Positions 42,647 through 51,579 of a stretch of DNA of 64,000 nt are shown piece by piece. The position numbers were made by a program, and so were the translations under genes. Position 1 is the first letter of the stretch, and each line of letters starts with the position of its first letter. The notes below the pieces were generated by a model, which saw only the letters and a program-made list of their open reading frames with translations, made no database searches and had not been told where the DNA came from. Source of the DNA: Argonema galeatum A003/A1 (lineage in GTDB: Bacteria > Cyanobacteriota > Cyanobacteriia > Cyanobacteriales > Aerosakkonemataceae). The stretch is from NCBI RefSeq assembly GCF_023333595.1, contig NZ_JAIQZM010000005.1, positions 124,001 to 188,000 on the forward strand, given 5' to 3'.

Positions 42647-42782
42647 AGCTACCAGTTATCGGCGGGACAAACCTCACCCCCCAACCCCCTCTCCGCAACG
42701 GAGAGGGGGAGTAATAATCTCCCCTCCCCGCAGCGGGGAGGGGTTGGGGGTGGGGTTCCACTGTCCCGGCGATAACTGGTAG
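42647..42782. mobile_element. 136-bp MITE with 21-bp terminal inverted repeats and 10-bp target duplication
   Basis: The terminal repeats are CTACCAGTTATCGGCGGGACA (21 bases, 42649-42669, one central mismatch) and its complement (42762-42782). The element is flanked by CCTAAACTTG at 42637-42646 and 42783-42792, a 10-bp direct repeat that looks like a target-site duplication. The interior holds two CCCCTC/GAGGGG hairpins of the dispersed family. It has no coding capacity and sits between two GT2 genes, just after the stop of the upstream one. Confidence 0.75.
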
Positions 42783-42783
42783 C

Positions 42784-43782
42784 CTAAACTTGTATATTCT
42801 CTGAGCTTTTCACGACATTTCTGCGATCGCGATCGGCTATTAAAACTGAACTATTTTTCTCCTCCGCAATATAATACGCTGGCCATCCTTTCAACCGATC
42901 GAATATGAATCCCACATACTCAGACAGAATAGTCAGCACCATTGAGATGCAAAAAAACATCAGAGCGTTTTGAAACGATATAGTCACCCATCCTTCTGCA
43001 ACGTTTTCTTTAAATAGGTAAATAATCCCAATATAACCGATGTAGAGTATATTGAAAATACTCGCAATCAGTCCTAAGTAACTGGCAAATCGCAACGGTC
43101 GCACAGAGTTTACGACAATTACCTGCAAAGCGATATCAACATTTTCTAAGAAGCCTTTTCCTTTTGGTTTTCTGTATCTTTTGATGGTTTCGTAGGTAAA
43201 AGTTCGGCTTCTGTAACCAACGTAGAAACTTAGGAGACGTAAGTAACGATATTTATCGTTAACTTGAATTATTGCATTTACAACTGCTCTACTCAATACC
43301 CGAAACTGCGTCGCGTTTTTGATGAGCGGTATTTTAAAAATTCGTTTGCAACTCCAATAAAATAAATTTGCACCCGCTCTCATCCACAGGGGTTCGCCAG
43401 AACGATTTTTGCGAATGCCGATGAGAATATCATAACCGTTTCGAGCTTGTAAAATGAGTTCTGGTATCAGTTCTGGCGGATCGGATTCAGGAAGCATCAC
43501 GACTACAAAGTCTCCAATCACAGAATCTAATCCAGAGGAAATTGCAACATCAGTCCCAAAACTTCTAGAGAGATTAACTAATCGAATACATTCATATTCT
43601 TTTAATAGTGCGGCTACCTGTTCGGAGGTGTCATCTTCCGAACCATCGTTAACTAAAACCAGTTCGTAGTTAGCATAATTATCCCGCAATACTTGCATTA
43701 CTTCGGCAACAAAATGTCTAACAATTTTTGAGTCGTTAGAAAGTGGAGCAACTACCGAAACGAAAAAATCATAAATTGCCAT
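42784..43782 (-). CDS. membrane GT2 glycosyltransferase (DPM1/GtrB-like)
   Basis: The 332-residue protein has a GT-A domain (VVAPLSNDS, LVLVNDGSEDDT, the acidic MLPESDPPELIP site) followed by two membrane helices (about 225-300), as in polyprenyl-phosphate glucosyl/mannosyl transferases of the GtrB type. Such enzymes load a sugar on a lipid carrier that GT-C enzymes then use. Its ATG overlaps the stop of the FAD gene (TAATG), which means translational coupling. Its stop codon lies in the right copy of the target duplication of the MITE, without change to the reading frame. Confidence 0.87.
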   Translation of the reverse strand: MAIYDFFVSVVAPLSNDSKIVRHFVAEVMQVLRDNYANYELVLVNDGSEDDTSEQVAALLKEYECIRLVNLSRSFGTDVAISSGLDSVIGDFVVVMLPESDPPELIPELILQARNGYDILIGIRKNRSGEPLWMRAGANLFYWSCKRIFKIPLIKNATQFRVLSRAVVNAIIQVNDKYRYLRLLSFYVGYRSRTFTYETIKRYRKPKGKGFLENVDIALQVIVVNSVRPLRFASYLGLIASIFNILYIGYIGIIYLFKENVAEGWVTISFQNALMFFCISMVLTILSEYVGFIFDRLKGWPAYYIAEEKNSSVLIADRDRRNVVKSSENIQV

Positions 43783-45116
43783 TAGATTACGCCTCTTGTT
43801 AGCTCTAAAAATTTAAGTTCAGGGGGAACATCATAAATATTGTCAATTTTACCACCCAATACACAATAAAAGTTTTTTAAGCCGTGATGTTTTTTAAATA
43901 AAATCGGTCGGCTATCATCTACTTCACTTTGAGGCAGAATTGTTTTGACTTCCCACAGAGAGTCGGCGTATCTACAGTCTTTAAGAATCGGCATATATCT
44001 TTCTGCATCTCTGATCATGTATGGGTAGTTAGTTTTATTTCCAACTTTAGGATTAACTGTTTTTACATCAGCGTCTTTGTCTTGCCAAAAACAGTGGGGA
44101 GTATACCGAACGTGACTGAGGGTGTGCAGTCCTCTTGCTGGAAAAGGCATGATGGAAAAGAATGGCCCGCACATAACTGTAATACCGAGATTGCGAAGCG
44201 GTTCGGGAACTTCTACCAATGCCATTTCAGCTAACTCGTGCTTCAGGGGAATTGTTGGCAGATGAGAATTATGAAGAATTTGGTTGATGGCTGAATAAGT
44301 GCAGTTAAAGACGTATTTTGTTGTAACTATGTCGAAGGTTTCTGAAGATTCGATAAAAACTTTGATGCCTAAGTTATCGGTATTTTGTACTTTGATAACT
44401 TTTGAATTGACGCTAAGTTTTACGCCTGCTGTTTCCAGGTCATTCAACATTCTATGTTTGAGCTTTACGGCATTAAAGGCATACTCTTTAGTAGAAAAGA
44501 CTCCTTCAGTTACGGTGCTGTTAAAAAGGTTGGTGATGTTTGGAGGCGCTGGTTCTATAAAAGCGTCAATTCGCTGACAAAATATCTTAAATTGATTGGC
44601 AGTTACTTTTGAGATGGTTTTACCGATCGCATAATATTTATCAAAGCTGGTATCAATACATTCTCGGTATTCGCTGACAAATCTAGGAAAGTTAACTCTG
44701 GAACGCAAAGCAGTCAATATACTGCGCGGATAGTGGTAACCATTGTGAACTCTAGCTTGATTAGCATAAGATGCGCGTTGGAGAATGTCAGCTTCTTGTT
44801 CAACAATGAGTACTTTGTTGAGATGTTCTTTTAGATACAGCGCAATTCGGCAACCGAAAAAGCCGCCGCCGATGACAACTGCGTCATAGCAGGAAGGGTT
44901 GTCAGAATTGGATGCTTTGACGCTCTCCCCGCCAGGATAAAAGACTGGTGAATTTATTATTGTCAACTCTTCAGACCAAAATGCTTCTAGTGAATTATAC
45001 CTAATACTGTCTCCTAGCAGAAGTTTTTTTGGAAAAATTTGTGTAGAAAGGCCGATCTGGCGCAGTAGGGTACTGCCTTCCACCACGTAACGCACCCTAC
45101 TGCAAGCGAGAGGCAA
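43782..45116 (-). CDS. FAD-dependent oxidoreductase (DAO-type)
   Basis: The FAD site is VVIGGGFFGCRIALYL followed by an acidic strand end (VEQEAD), and the GxGxxG motif starts near residue 81, so about 75 residues precede it. The given start is a TTG; it overlaps the methyltransferase stop by 20 bp and passes through a CAGTAGGG/CCCTACTG inverted repeat. The true start may be a GTG at 45095 or a later TTG. The product may oxidise an amine or hydroxyl group on a sugar or small molecule. Its neighbours suggest glycan modification; the substrate is unknown. Confidence 0.72.
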   Translation of the reverse strand: MPLACSRVRYVVEGSTLLRQIGLSTQIFPKKLLLGDSIRYNSLEAFWSEELTIINSPVFYPGGESVKASNSDNPSCYDAVVIGGGFFGCRIALYLKEHLNKVLIVEQEADILQRASYANQARVHNGYHYPRSILTALRSRVNFPRFVSEYRECIDTSFDKYYAIGKTISKVTANQFKIFCQRIDAFIEPAPPNITNLFNSTVTEGVFSTKEYAFNAVKLKHRMLNDLETAGVKLSVNSKVIKVQNTDNLGIKVFIESSETFDIVTTKYVFNCTYSAINQILHNSHLPTIPLKHELAEMALVEVPEPLRNLGITVMCGPFFSIMPFPARGLHTLSHVRYTPHCFWQDKDADVKTVNPKVGNKTNYPYMIRDAERYMPILKDCRYADSLWEVKTILPQSEVDDSRPILFKKHHGLKNFYCVLGGKIDNIYDVPPELKFLELTRGVI

Positions 45117-45744
45117 TTACCGCATAGAACGGATCGCCACCGCCAACCCCCATCCATTGTAAGAAGCTGGGAGCCGTAGAAGCGCGGATAATAACTTCCG
45201 GCGTGCTAAATCCCGGCACCGACTCAAAATAGCGTCTTACCAGTTCAACTCGGCTGGTTTCCGAACCATCGCGCCACGCAGCAATTGCTTTCTGCGAAAA
45301 CATTCGATTGGAGAAGCTGATAATGGCTATTCCATCGGGTTTCAGGATGCGATGAATTTCGGAAAAAATTGCTTCTGGATATTGTACATACTGGACGGAA
45401 ACGCAATTTAGGACGGCATCAAATTCTTCATTCGGCAGAGGTAACTTGGGGTTGTCGTTCAAATTTTGGACAAAGTAATGATTTAGCCGGGGATTACGCG
45501 CCAGTTCCTCTTCGTTAAGTCCATGACCTTCCACATGAGAAAATTGGATCTCATCTGGTAGATGGGAAACCCAACTGCTCATCATATCAAAAATGCGGGT
45601 GTTAGGCTTGAGGCGTTCCCGGTACAAATCCGTCAGTTGTTGGATAAAGCCTTCGTCAACGTGAGTGACGAAACGCGGGAAAGAGTAGAACAGACTATCA
45701 TCTGTATCGTCTAGTTTGGTGCGTTGATTTGGTCGGAGGTTCAT
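45097..45744 (-). CDS. class I SAM-dependent methyltransferase
   Basis: The 215-residue protein has the type-11-like layout: IFDMMSSWVSHLP (motif I region), then FDAVLNCVSVQYVQYPEAIF and LKPDGIAIISFSN. Motif I is unusual: D-M-M-S-S-W rather than the Gly-rich loop. The C-terminus (APSFLQWMGVGGGDPFYAVIA) is characteristic of a small family. It is the first gene of the run that passes through the FAD oxidoreductase and GT2 genes. The target could be a sugar hydroxyl or a small metabolite. Confidence 0.8.
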   Translation of the reverse strand: MNLRPNQRTKLDDTDDSLFYSFPRFVTHVDEGFIQQLTDLYRERLKPNTRIFDMMSSWVSHLPDEIQFSHVEGHGLNEEELARNPRLNHYFVQNLNDNPKLPLPNEEFDAVLNCVSVQYVQYPEAIFSEIHRILKPDGIAIISFSNRMFSQKAIAAWRDGSETSRVELVRRYFESVPGFSTPEVIIRASTAPSFLQWMGVGGGDPFYAVIASRLQ

Positions 45745-45929
45745 TCGATTTTGGATTTTGGATTTTGCGCGAAGTGGGCGTCTTGGCGGTTCCCGTCACG
45801 ATGCCCACCTTCGCAAGAGAGGATTTTAGATTGTTTCTCGCTCCCAGGTTCAACCTGGGAGCGATGTTTTTGAGGCTCTGCCTCCCTTAACTTAGTACCA
45901 TTCATATCATGTCTCGTAGCATCGGTTAT

Positions 45930-46039
45930 AGGACTTAAGCTTTTCGCCCCCCTAGCCCCCCAAATCTGGGGGGAACAGGATCTTCTCCCCCCAAATTTGG
46001 GGGGTCGGGGGGCAAAACCTTGGTTTTTGCGTAAGTCCT
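45930..46039. mobile_element. 110-bp MITE-like hairpin element, copy 3 of the GCGTAAGTCC family
   Basis: AGGACTTAAGC (45930-45940) and GCGTAAGTCCT (46029-46039) are near-perfect inverted ends; the centre is a CCCCCC/GGGGGG hairpin, with CAAAACCTTGGTTTTTG before the right end. It occupies part of the 417-bp gap between the methyltransferase gene and the GT87 gene. That gap also holds an inverted-repeat copy at 46071 and a small palindrome (CTCCCAGGTTCAACCTGGGAG) near 45840, but no gene. Confidence 0.6.
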
Positions 46040-46070
46040 GGGTTACATAAAAAATTTCTATTCTTATTCT

Positions 46071-46137
46071 TATCTGCGTTCATCTGCGTTCATCTGTCTA
46101 CATCTGCGGTAAAAATTTAACCAACGATAACAACAGA
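46071..46137. repeat. 67-bp inverted repeat, left copy
   Basis: This sequence (TATCTGCGTTCATCTGCG... to ...CAACAGA) is repeated in the opposite orientation at 49445-49533. The two copies bracket the GT87 gene and the first of two large paralogous membrane genes. Confidence 0.8.
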
Positions 46138-46161
46138 GAATTTAACGATCTCACAAGATAG

Positions 46162-47433
46162 TCAGACAGGGAGTTGAGAGTGTTTGGCTGTGTGCCATCT
46201 GGCAGCTAATAGTATTCCCAATAACATGAGTCCACCGAAGAAGTAATGAGAAACGAGGAATTTCGAGCCAAAAAATTGGAATATGGGATTGCTTGGTTTA
46301 TCCAGTATCACCGGAAGCGATACCAATGCAGTGGATAGCGCGATCGAGTTAAACCAAATTTTTCCTTGAGGAACTGCTAGCCGATCGCAAATGTACAAGG
46401 ATAATGGTAGCACTAAATATAAATAATAGTGTGTCCAAGAAATCGGAGCGATTAGCAATGCGATACAAAGGACGATCGAAAATTCTAAATATTCGCTTTC
46501 TATTGTTCGCGGTGGTTTAGAACGCCAGCAAACCCAGATAGTGCCTCCGACTAATACTGATATTAGCAAGTAACGCCATACTTTGAATTCCCAGCCAATT
46601 TCTAAAGGTTGCCAACTTTTTAAATCGACATCATTCAACAAACGAACTAAGAAACCATCTACTGACTGAACGTTAAATGCAGCTAGGGGTTTACCCGCAA
46701 AACTGAGAATACATTTTTCAAACCAAGTTATGTGTAAATCTACGCCAAACAACAGTACGGATGCAGCCACAATAGCTAGTAGTGCGGCGCTAAATCCCAC
46801 TACGACTCGCCAGCGTCCCCGCATGACAAAATAAACCCCTAGCACGAAAAGGGGAATTTTGATTAAAGCTGCGATCGCTAATAAAACTCCCAACCAAATT
46901 TCTCGTCGATCGCGAATACAAAATAAAGCGGCAATCAGCATTAAAAACACAAAATGTGTCGAATTTCCTTGTTTTAAGCTGTAGTATAAAGGGCCATTAA
47001 CTAAAATCAGTCCTGCTATTGCTAATTTCTGCCATCCCGAAGCTTTGGTTAGTTTTAATAACAGATATCCCGACAGGAAAATACATATCAATCCTAGAAT
47101 GGTAATTAAAATTTGAGCAGCAAGTTTCGGCAAAAAAGAAATAGGTGTAAATAAAATAGCGAAAATCGGAATATTGACAAATCCTAAACCTTTACCCCAC
47201 TCATATAACCTTGATGGATCTTCAATAATCAGTCTGCCAGCGGGATAGTAAGATTTATTAAAGTCACCGCAGAAATTAGACCAAGAGACAATCCAAGAGA
47301 AGATCGCCATTGCTAAGGCAGGTAAACCGTAACTCAACCACAAACTAAAACCTTGCGTTTTAGATTTGATAACGATACTATTTAGACTAACTGTAGCTAA
47401 AATTAAAAGTCCATAGATAAGGTAAATTACCAT
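46162..47433 (-). CDS. GT87-family membrane glycosyltransferase
   Basis: The 423-residue protein has about ten membrane helices. The GT87 (DUF2029) signature is present: an early Asp-bearing loop (NFCGDFNKSYYPAGRLI), then GPLYYSLKQGNSTHFVFLML, and a following IAALIKIPLFVLG helix. Members use polyprenyl-phosphate-mannose as donor in actinobacteria. Here the enzyme probably extends an envelope or extracellular glycan. It is divergent from the paralogue at 47618, with 184 bp between starts. Confidence 0.83.
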   Translation of the reverse strand: MVIYLIYGLLILATVSLNSIVIKSKTQGFSLWLSYGLPALAMAIFSWIVSWSNFCGDFNKSYYPAGRLIIEDPSRLYEWGKGLGFVNIPIFAILFTPISFLPKLAAQILITILGLICIFLSGYLLLKLTKASGWQKLAIAGLILVNGPLYYSLKQGNSTHFVFLMLIAALFCIRDRREIWLGVLLAIAALIKIPLFVLGVYFVMRGRWRVVVGFSAALLAIVAASVLLFGVDLHITWFEKCILSFAGKPLAAFNVQSVDGFLVRLLNDVDLKSWQPLEIGWEFKVWRYLLISVLVGGTIWVCWRSKPPRTIESEYLEFSIVLCIALLIAPISWTHYYLYLVLPLSLYICDRLAVPQGKIWFNSIALSTALVSLPVILDKPSNPIFQFFGSKFLVSHYFFGGLMLLGILLAARWHTAKHSQLPV

Positions 47434-47617
47434 AGAAAACGATTACAGCTTAAGTTTGAGTTAAGGGTAGGGCGAAGCATTCGGACAACAATTTTTTACC
47501 CATAACCTAGATTTTCTGCCCGAATGCTTCGCCCCTACAAAGGCCAAATATCCTTAACCGAGGAGTATTTGGGTGCCGCCAACCTTTAAAATCATACCCC
47601 CGTTGTGCAATTCTGTC

Positions 47618-49420
47618 ATGCTAATCAAACGTCTGCACGAATTTTTCACCGCGCCTATTTCCACAAACTCTAGACCGAGAGTAATTTTCTGGTTTGTTTT
47701 GAGCTTGACTTTTGCCACAATTTACGCTTTTCAAGTTCTCCAGAAAGCCTTCAGCAGCGAATATGTGGCACAGGACGATGCGCGGCAGTTTGTGTTTTGG
47801 ATGCAGCGGTTTGTCGATCGCGAATTGTTGCGTAACGATTTGATGGCTGAGTATTATCAATCTATTACACCACCGGGATTTGCGAGTTTTTACTGGTTGA
47901 TGGCAGTTATGGGTGTTGCGCCACTGCTGCTGAGTAAAATTTTACCAATGATACTGGGATTGGTGACAACAGTCTACGTTTTTGGCGTTTCTATGGAGAT
48001 ATTGCCGGTGCCAGCTGCCGGATTTCTCAGCGCATTGCTGTTGAATCACAGTATCTGGATGAGAAATGATGTATCTTCGGCTACTCCTAAAGCGTTCGCT
48101 TATCCGTTGTTTGCCGCGTTTTTGTATTATTTGTTGCGTGGTTCGTGGATACCTACGTTGGTATCGATCGCATTACAGGGGTTATTTTTTGCGCCGATGG
48201 CGTTCATTTCTGGCGGTGTCTTGCTGCTGAGGTTGCTGAATTGGTCACAAGGACGGCTGACATTATCGCGCGATCGCAAAGATTATCTTTTCAGCGTCAC
48301 AGGATTAGGAGTAGCCTTTTTATCCCTACTTCCTTATGCGCTGGCATCTTCTAAATTTGGCCCCCTGATTACAATTAGTCAAGCCAAGTTGATACCAGAT
48401 TTCATGGCAGGGGCCAGAGTTAGCTTTTTTTACGATAACAATCCGTTGCGATATTGGTTTGCTGGGCCCGAAACTGGCATTTTTCCTTATGTTGGCCCCG
48501 CACAAATTTTTATTGGCATCTTATTACCAGTTTTACTGGCATTTCCGTCTCGCTTCCCTTTAACGAGTCAGGTGACAAGCAAGATTAAAGTTTTAGTAGA
48601 AACTGCGATCGCATCCTTCGGGATGTTTTTCGCCGCACATCTCCTAATGTTTAAGCTTTATGGCCCTAGCCGATACACACAGCATAGCTTGCGGATTGTA
48701 TTTGCGATCGCTTCCGCAATCCTATTAATTTTGTTAATGGATGCCGCCTTCCGATTTTATCGTCCCCCCGTTGCGGGGGGATTGAGGGGGGTAAACAGCA
48801 CTATCAAGAAAAAAATATTTCTTTGGCCTTTAATCTTTAGCTTTTTGATTTTTTTAGCAATAGTCTTTTATCCTAACTCCTTGAGATTCTTCCCAAGGCC
48901 GGGATATGTAGTAGGTGAAGTTCCTGAACTTTATAAATTATTGCAACAGCAACCGAAAGATAGTTTAGTAGCATCCTTATCATTAGAAGCCAATAACCTA
49001 CCAACCTTTGCTCAACGACCAATTTTAGTGGCAAGGGAGTATTCCCTACCTTTCCATACAAAGTACTATGCTCAAATTCGCCAGAGAGTAATGGATTTGA
49101 TTAACGCTCAATACAATCCCGATATCAACCAAGTGCGGCAATTTATTCAAAAGTATGGCGTGGATTTTTGGCTATTGGATAGTTCAGCGTTTACACCTGA
49201 TTATTTTAATCAGATGGATTCTGCTAACAGGCGTTGGATCGAGCTATATCAGCCAGCAGCAAAAGAAGCTATATTAAGGTTAGAACAAGGAACTATTCCG
49301 GCATTATCAAAATTTGTCGATCGCTGTTCTGTTTTTCAGGAGAAAAATTTGGTGATGCTAAAGGCAGAATGTATTATCAAAACAAACGATAACTTATATT
49401 CTGTCCGGTTGCATCGGTAG
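47618..49420 (+). CDS. large membrane protein, GT-C-like, tandem paralogue 1
   Basis: The 600-residue protein starts at the ATG at 47618 (an earlier in-frame start adds 15 poor residues). It has about 11 membrane helices in the first 400 residues, an EYVAQDDARQFVFWMQRF acidic loop after the first helix, and a C-terminal soluble domain of about 190 residues (YGVDFWLLDSSAFTPDYF). The loop fits a GT-C catalytic site. It is homologous over its whole length to the next gene. A GC-rich repeat is inserted in frame at about residues 382-393 in a loop before the last membrane helix. No function is proven. Confidence 0.72.
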   Translation: MLIKRLHEFFTAPISTNSRPRVIFWFVLSLTFATIYAFQVLQKAFSSEYVAQDDARQFVFWMQRFVDRELLRNDLMAEYYQSITPPGFASFYWLMAVMGVAPLLLSKILPMILGLVTTVYVFGVSMEILPVPAAGFLSALLLNHSIWMRNDVSSATPKAFAYPLFAAFLYYLLRGSWIPTLVSIALQGLFFAPMAFISGGVLLLRLLNWSQGRLTLSRDRKDYLFSVTGLGVAFLSLLPYALASSKFGPLITISQAKLIPDFMAGARVSFFYDNNPLRYWFAGPETGIFPYVGPAQIFIGILLPVLLAFPSRFPLTSQVTSKIKVLVETAIASFGMFFAAHLLMFKLYGPSRYTQHSLRIVFAIASAILLILLMDAAFRFYRPPVAGGLRGVNSTIKKKIFLWPLIFSFLIFLAIVFYPNSLRFFPRPGYVVGEVPELYKLLQQQPKDSLVASLSLEANNLPTFAQRPILVAREYSLPFHTKYYAQIRQRVMDLINAQYNPDINQVRQFIQKYGVDFWLLDSSAFTPDYFNQMDSANRRWIELYQPAAKEAILRLEQGTIPALSKFVDRCSVFQEKNLVMLKAECIIKTNDNLYSVRLHR

Positions 49421-49444
49421 TACATGACCGATATCCAGAAATTG

Positions 49445-49533
49445 TCTGTTGTCATCGTTGGTTAAATTTTTACCGCAGATGTAGGCGCAGCCTTCCCGTA
49501 GGGTAGACAGATGAACGCAGATGAACGCAGATA
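49445..49533. repeat. inverted repeat, right copy with 22-bp insertion
   Basis: This is the reverse complement of 46071-46137 with one or two mismatches. About 22 bases (a GGCGCAGCCTTCCCGTAGGG-type small dispersed repeat, 49482-49503) are inserted, with a GTAG sequence on both sides. It lies in the 307-bp gap between the paralogous genes; no gene is seen in the rest of the gap. Confidence 0.8.
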
Positions 49534-49727
49534 TGAGAACGCGAAGGCTATCCGATAAATCAGATTCTACTTGAATACCTCACGATAAATCCAGATCTAC
49601 ATCTGTGGTAAAAAATATCCACGTACCTACTTTTCGGATAGACTCTTAAGAGGGGGTTGAGTCTACCTAAGCAGCACAGTATTATAGTAGAGAATCCCCA
49701 CATTACAAAACTATTAACTTATTTTTC

Positions 49728-51542
49728 ATGCTAATCAAACGTTTGCATCAATTTTTAACCGATCCTCTTGCTAAACCATCCAAAAATAAAGTGCTTTTTT
49801 GGTTGGGTTTGAGCCTGATTTTTGCCACAATTTATGGCATTCTAGGACTTCAAAAAGGTTTGGGTAATGAGTACGTCGTGCAAGATGATGCGCGGCAATA
49901 TGTATTCTTAATGCAGCGGTTTGCCGATCCGCAGTTGCTGCCTAACGATTTAATTGCTGATTATTACCAATCAGTTACACCTCCCGCATATAGCGCTCTT
50001 TATCAGCTAATGGCAGGAGTAGGGATTCCTGCTTTGCTGTTGAGTAAAATTCTGCCAATGGTATTGGGATTGATAACAACAGTTTACGCTTTTGGCGTCT
50101 GTATGCAGATATTACCGCTGCCAGTTGCTGGATTTATTTCTACGCTGCTGTTAAATCAAAGTCTCTGGATGAAAGATGACTTGGTTTCGGCTACACCAAG
50201 AGCATTTTTATATCCGCTTTTTACAGCATTTTTGTACTATTTGTTGCGGCGTTCGTGGCTACCTTGTCTGGTGACTGTTGCACTGCAAGGTTTATTTTAT
50301 CCCTTGGTGGTGCTGATTTCGATCGTGCTATTGTTTCTGCGGTTGTGGAATTGGGAAAAGGGATTACCTCATCTATCTGGAGATAGGAAATATTATGCGT
50401 TCTTAGCTCTAGCACTGGGAGTGGCTTTGCTCTCAGTGTTACCATCGGTGCTGGCATCAGCTAAATATGGCCCAACTATTACAGGGAGTGTAGCTAGGAC
50501 TTTACCGGAGTTTTTACCTGGAGGAAGAGCTAAGTTTTTTCACAGCAATTTTTTGATTTTTTGGCTAAATGGCAAAGACAGCGGTTTGCTACCGTGGCTA
50601 AAGCCGCAGTCAATTTTGGTGGGTTTTTCATTGCCTTTTTTATTACGATATCCGTCGCGCTTTCCTTTAATTAAGCAGTTTAAAAGAAGCCGCGTCAAAA
50701 TTTTGGGCGAAGTTATCTTGGCATCTTTGGTAATGTTTTTGGCAGCTCATGCGCTGCTGTTTAAACTTTATTGTCCTAGCCGCTACACTGAACATACCCT
50801 GCGAATTGTTTTGGCTCTAGCAGGTGGACTAGCACTCACCCTGTTACTGGATGCACTTCTGCAATCTTTCCTCACGGCAAAACCGGAAAGATCCCCCCAA
50901 CCCCCCTTACCAAGGGGGGCTCAAGAGAGAGAGCCCTTACCAAGGGGGGAGCGAGGGGGGAGCGAGGAAAGGGGATATAATTGGAAGCTGTGGGTGACTG
51001 GTGCGATCGCAGCAGCACTGATCTTACACCCCAACTTTTTGAAGAACTTTCCTACAACTGCTTACAAAATAGGTCGATCGCCAGAACTATACCAATTTTT
51101 TCAAAAGCAACCAAAAGATATTACGATCGCGTCTTTGGAAGGCGAAGCGAATCTTCTCCCAACCTTTAGCAAGCGTTCCATCCTAGTAAGTTCCGAATAT
51201 TCTCTGCCTTACCATACCAAATACTACGCTCAAATACGCCAGCGTGCGATCGATCTTATTCATGCTCAGTACACTCTAGATGGAGAAGAACTGAAAAGCT
51301 TTATTCAAAAATATGGCGTGGATTTTTGGATGATAGAAGAGTCAGCTTTTACACCCCAGCATATAGAAACAAATCCCTGGTTGATGCAGTATCAACCAGC
51401 AGCAAAAGAAGCAATAACTAGATTACAGCAGGGAATTTATCCAGCTTTGGCAGAAGTCGCACAGCAATGTACGGTTTTGAAGTCAAACAATTTAGTTGTA
51501 ATGCCAGCAGAATGTATTATCAAATCTTTGCCGAAAAACTGA
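49728..51542 (+). CDS. large membrane protein, GT-C-like, tandem paralogue 2
   Basis: The 604-residue paralogue of the preceding gene begins with the same MLIKRLH sequence and has the same helix pattern, acidic loop (EYVVQDDARQYVFLMQRF) and C-terminal domain (KYGVDFWMIEESAFTPQH). At residues of about 388-415, the same place as in paralogue 1, an unrelated 80-bp repeat sequence is inserted in frame and encodes a Pro/Arg/Gly-rich stretch (PLPRGAQEREPLPRGERGG). The insertion is predicted to lie in a loop before a membrane helix. The function is probably glycan-related from context only. Confidence 0.72.
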   Translation: MLIKRLHQFLTDPLAKPSKNKVLFWLGLSLIFATIYGILGLQKGLGNEYVVQDDARQYVFLMQRFADPQLLPNDLIADYYQSVTPPAYSALYQLMAGVGIPALLLSKILPMVLGLITTVYAFGVCMQILPLPVAGFISTLLLNQSLWMKDDLVSATPRAFLYPLFTAFLYYLLRRSWLPCLVTVALQGLFYPLVVLISIVLLFLRLWNWEKGLPHLSGDRKYYAFLALALGVALLSVLPSVLASAKYGPTITGSVARTLPEFLPGGRAKFFHSNFLIFWLNGKDSGLLPWLKPQSILVGFSLPFLLRYPSRFPLIKQFKRSRVKILGEVILASLVMFLAAHALLFKLYCPSRYTEHTLRIVLALAGGLALTLLLDALLQSFLTAKPERSPQPPLPRGAQEREPLPRGERGGSEERGYNWKLWVTGAIAAALILHPNFLKNFPTTAYKIGRSPELYQFFQKQPKDITIASLEGEANLLPTFSKRSILVSSEYSLPYHTKYYAQIRQRAIDLIHAQYTLDGEELKSFIQKYGVDFWMIEESAFTPQHIETNPWLMQYQPAAKEAITRLQQGIYPALAEVAQQCTVLKSNNLVVMPAECIIKSLPKN

Positions 51543-51579
51543 AAAAGCGGGGTTTCTAGAAGAAACAAAAACCCCTATT

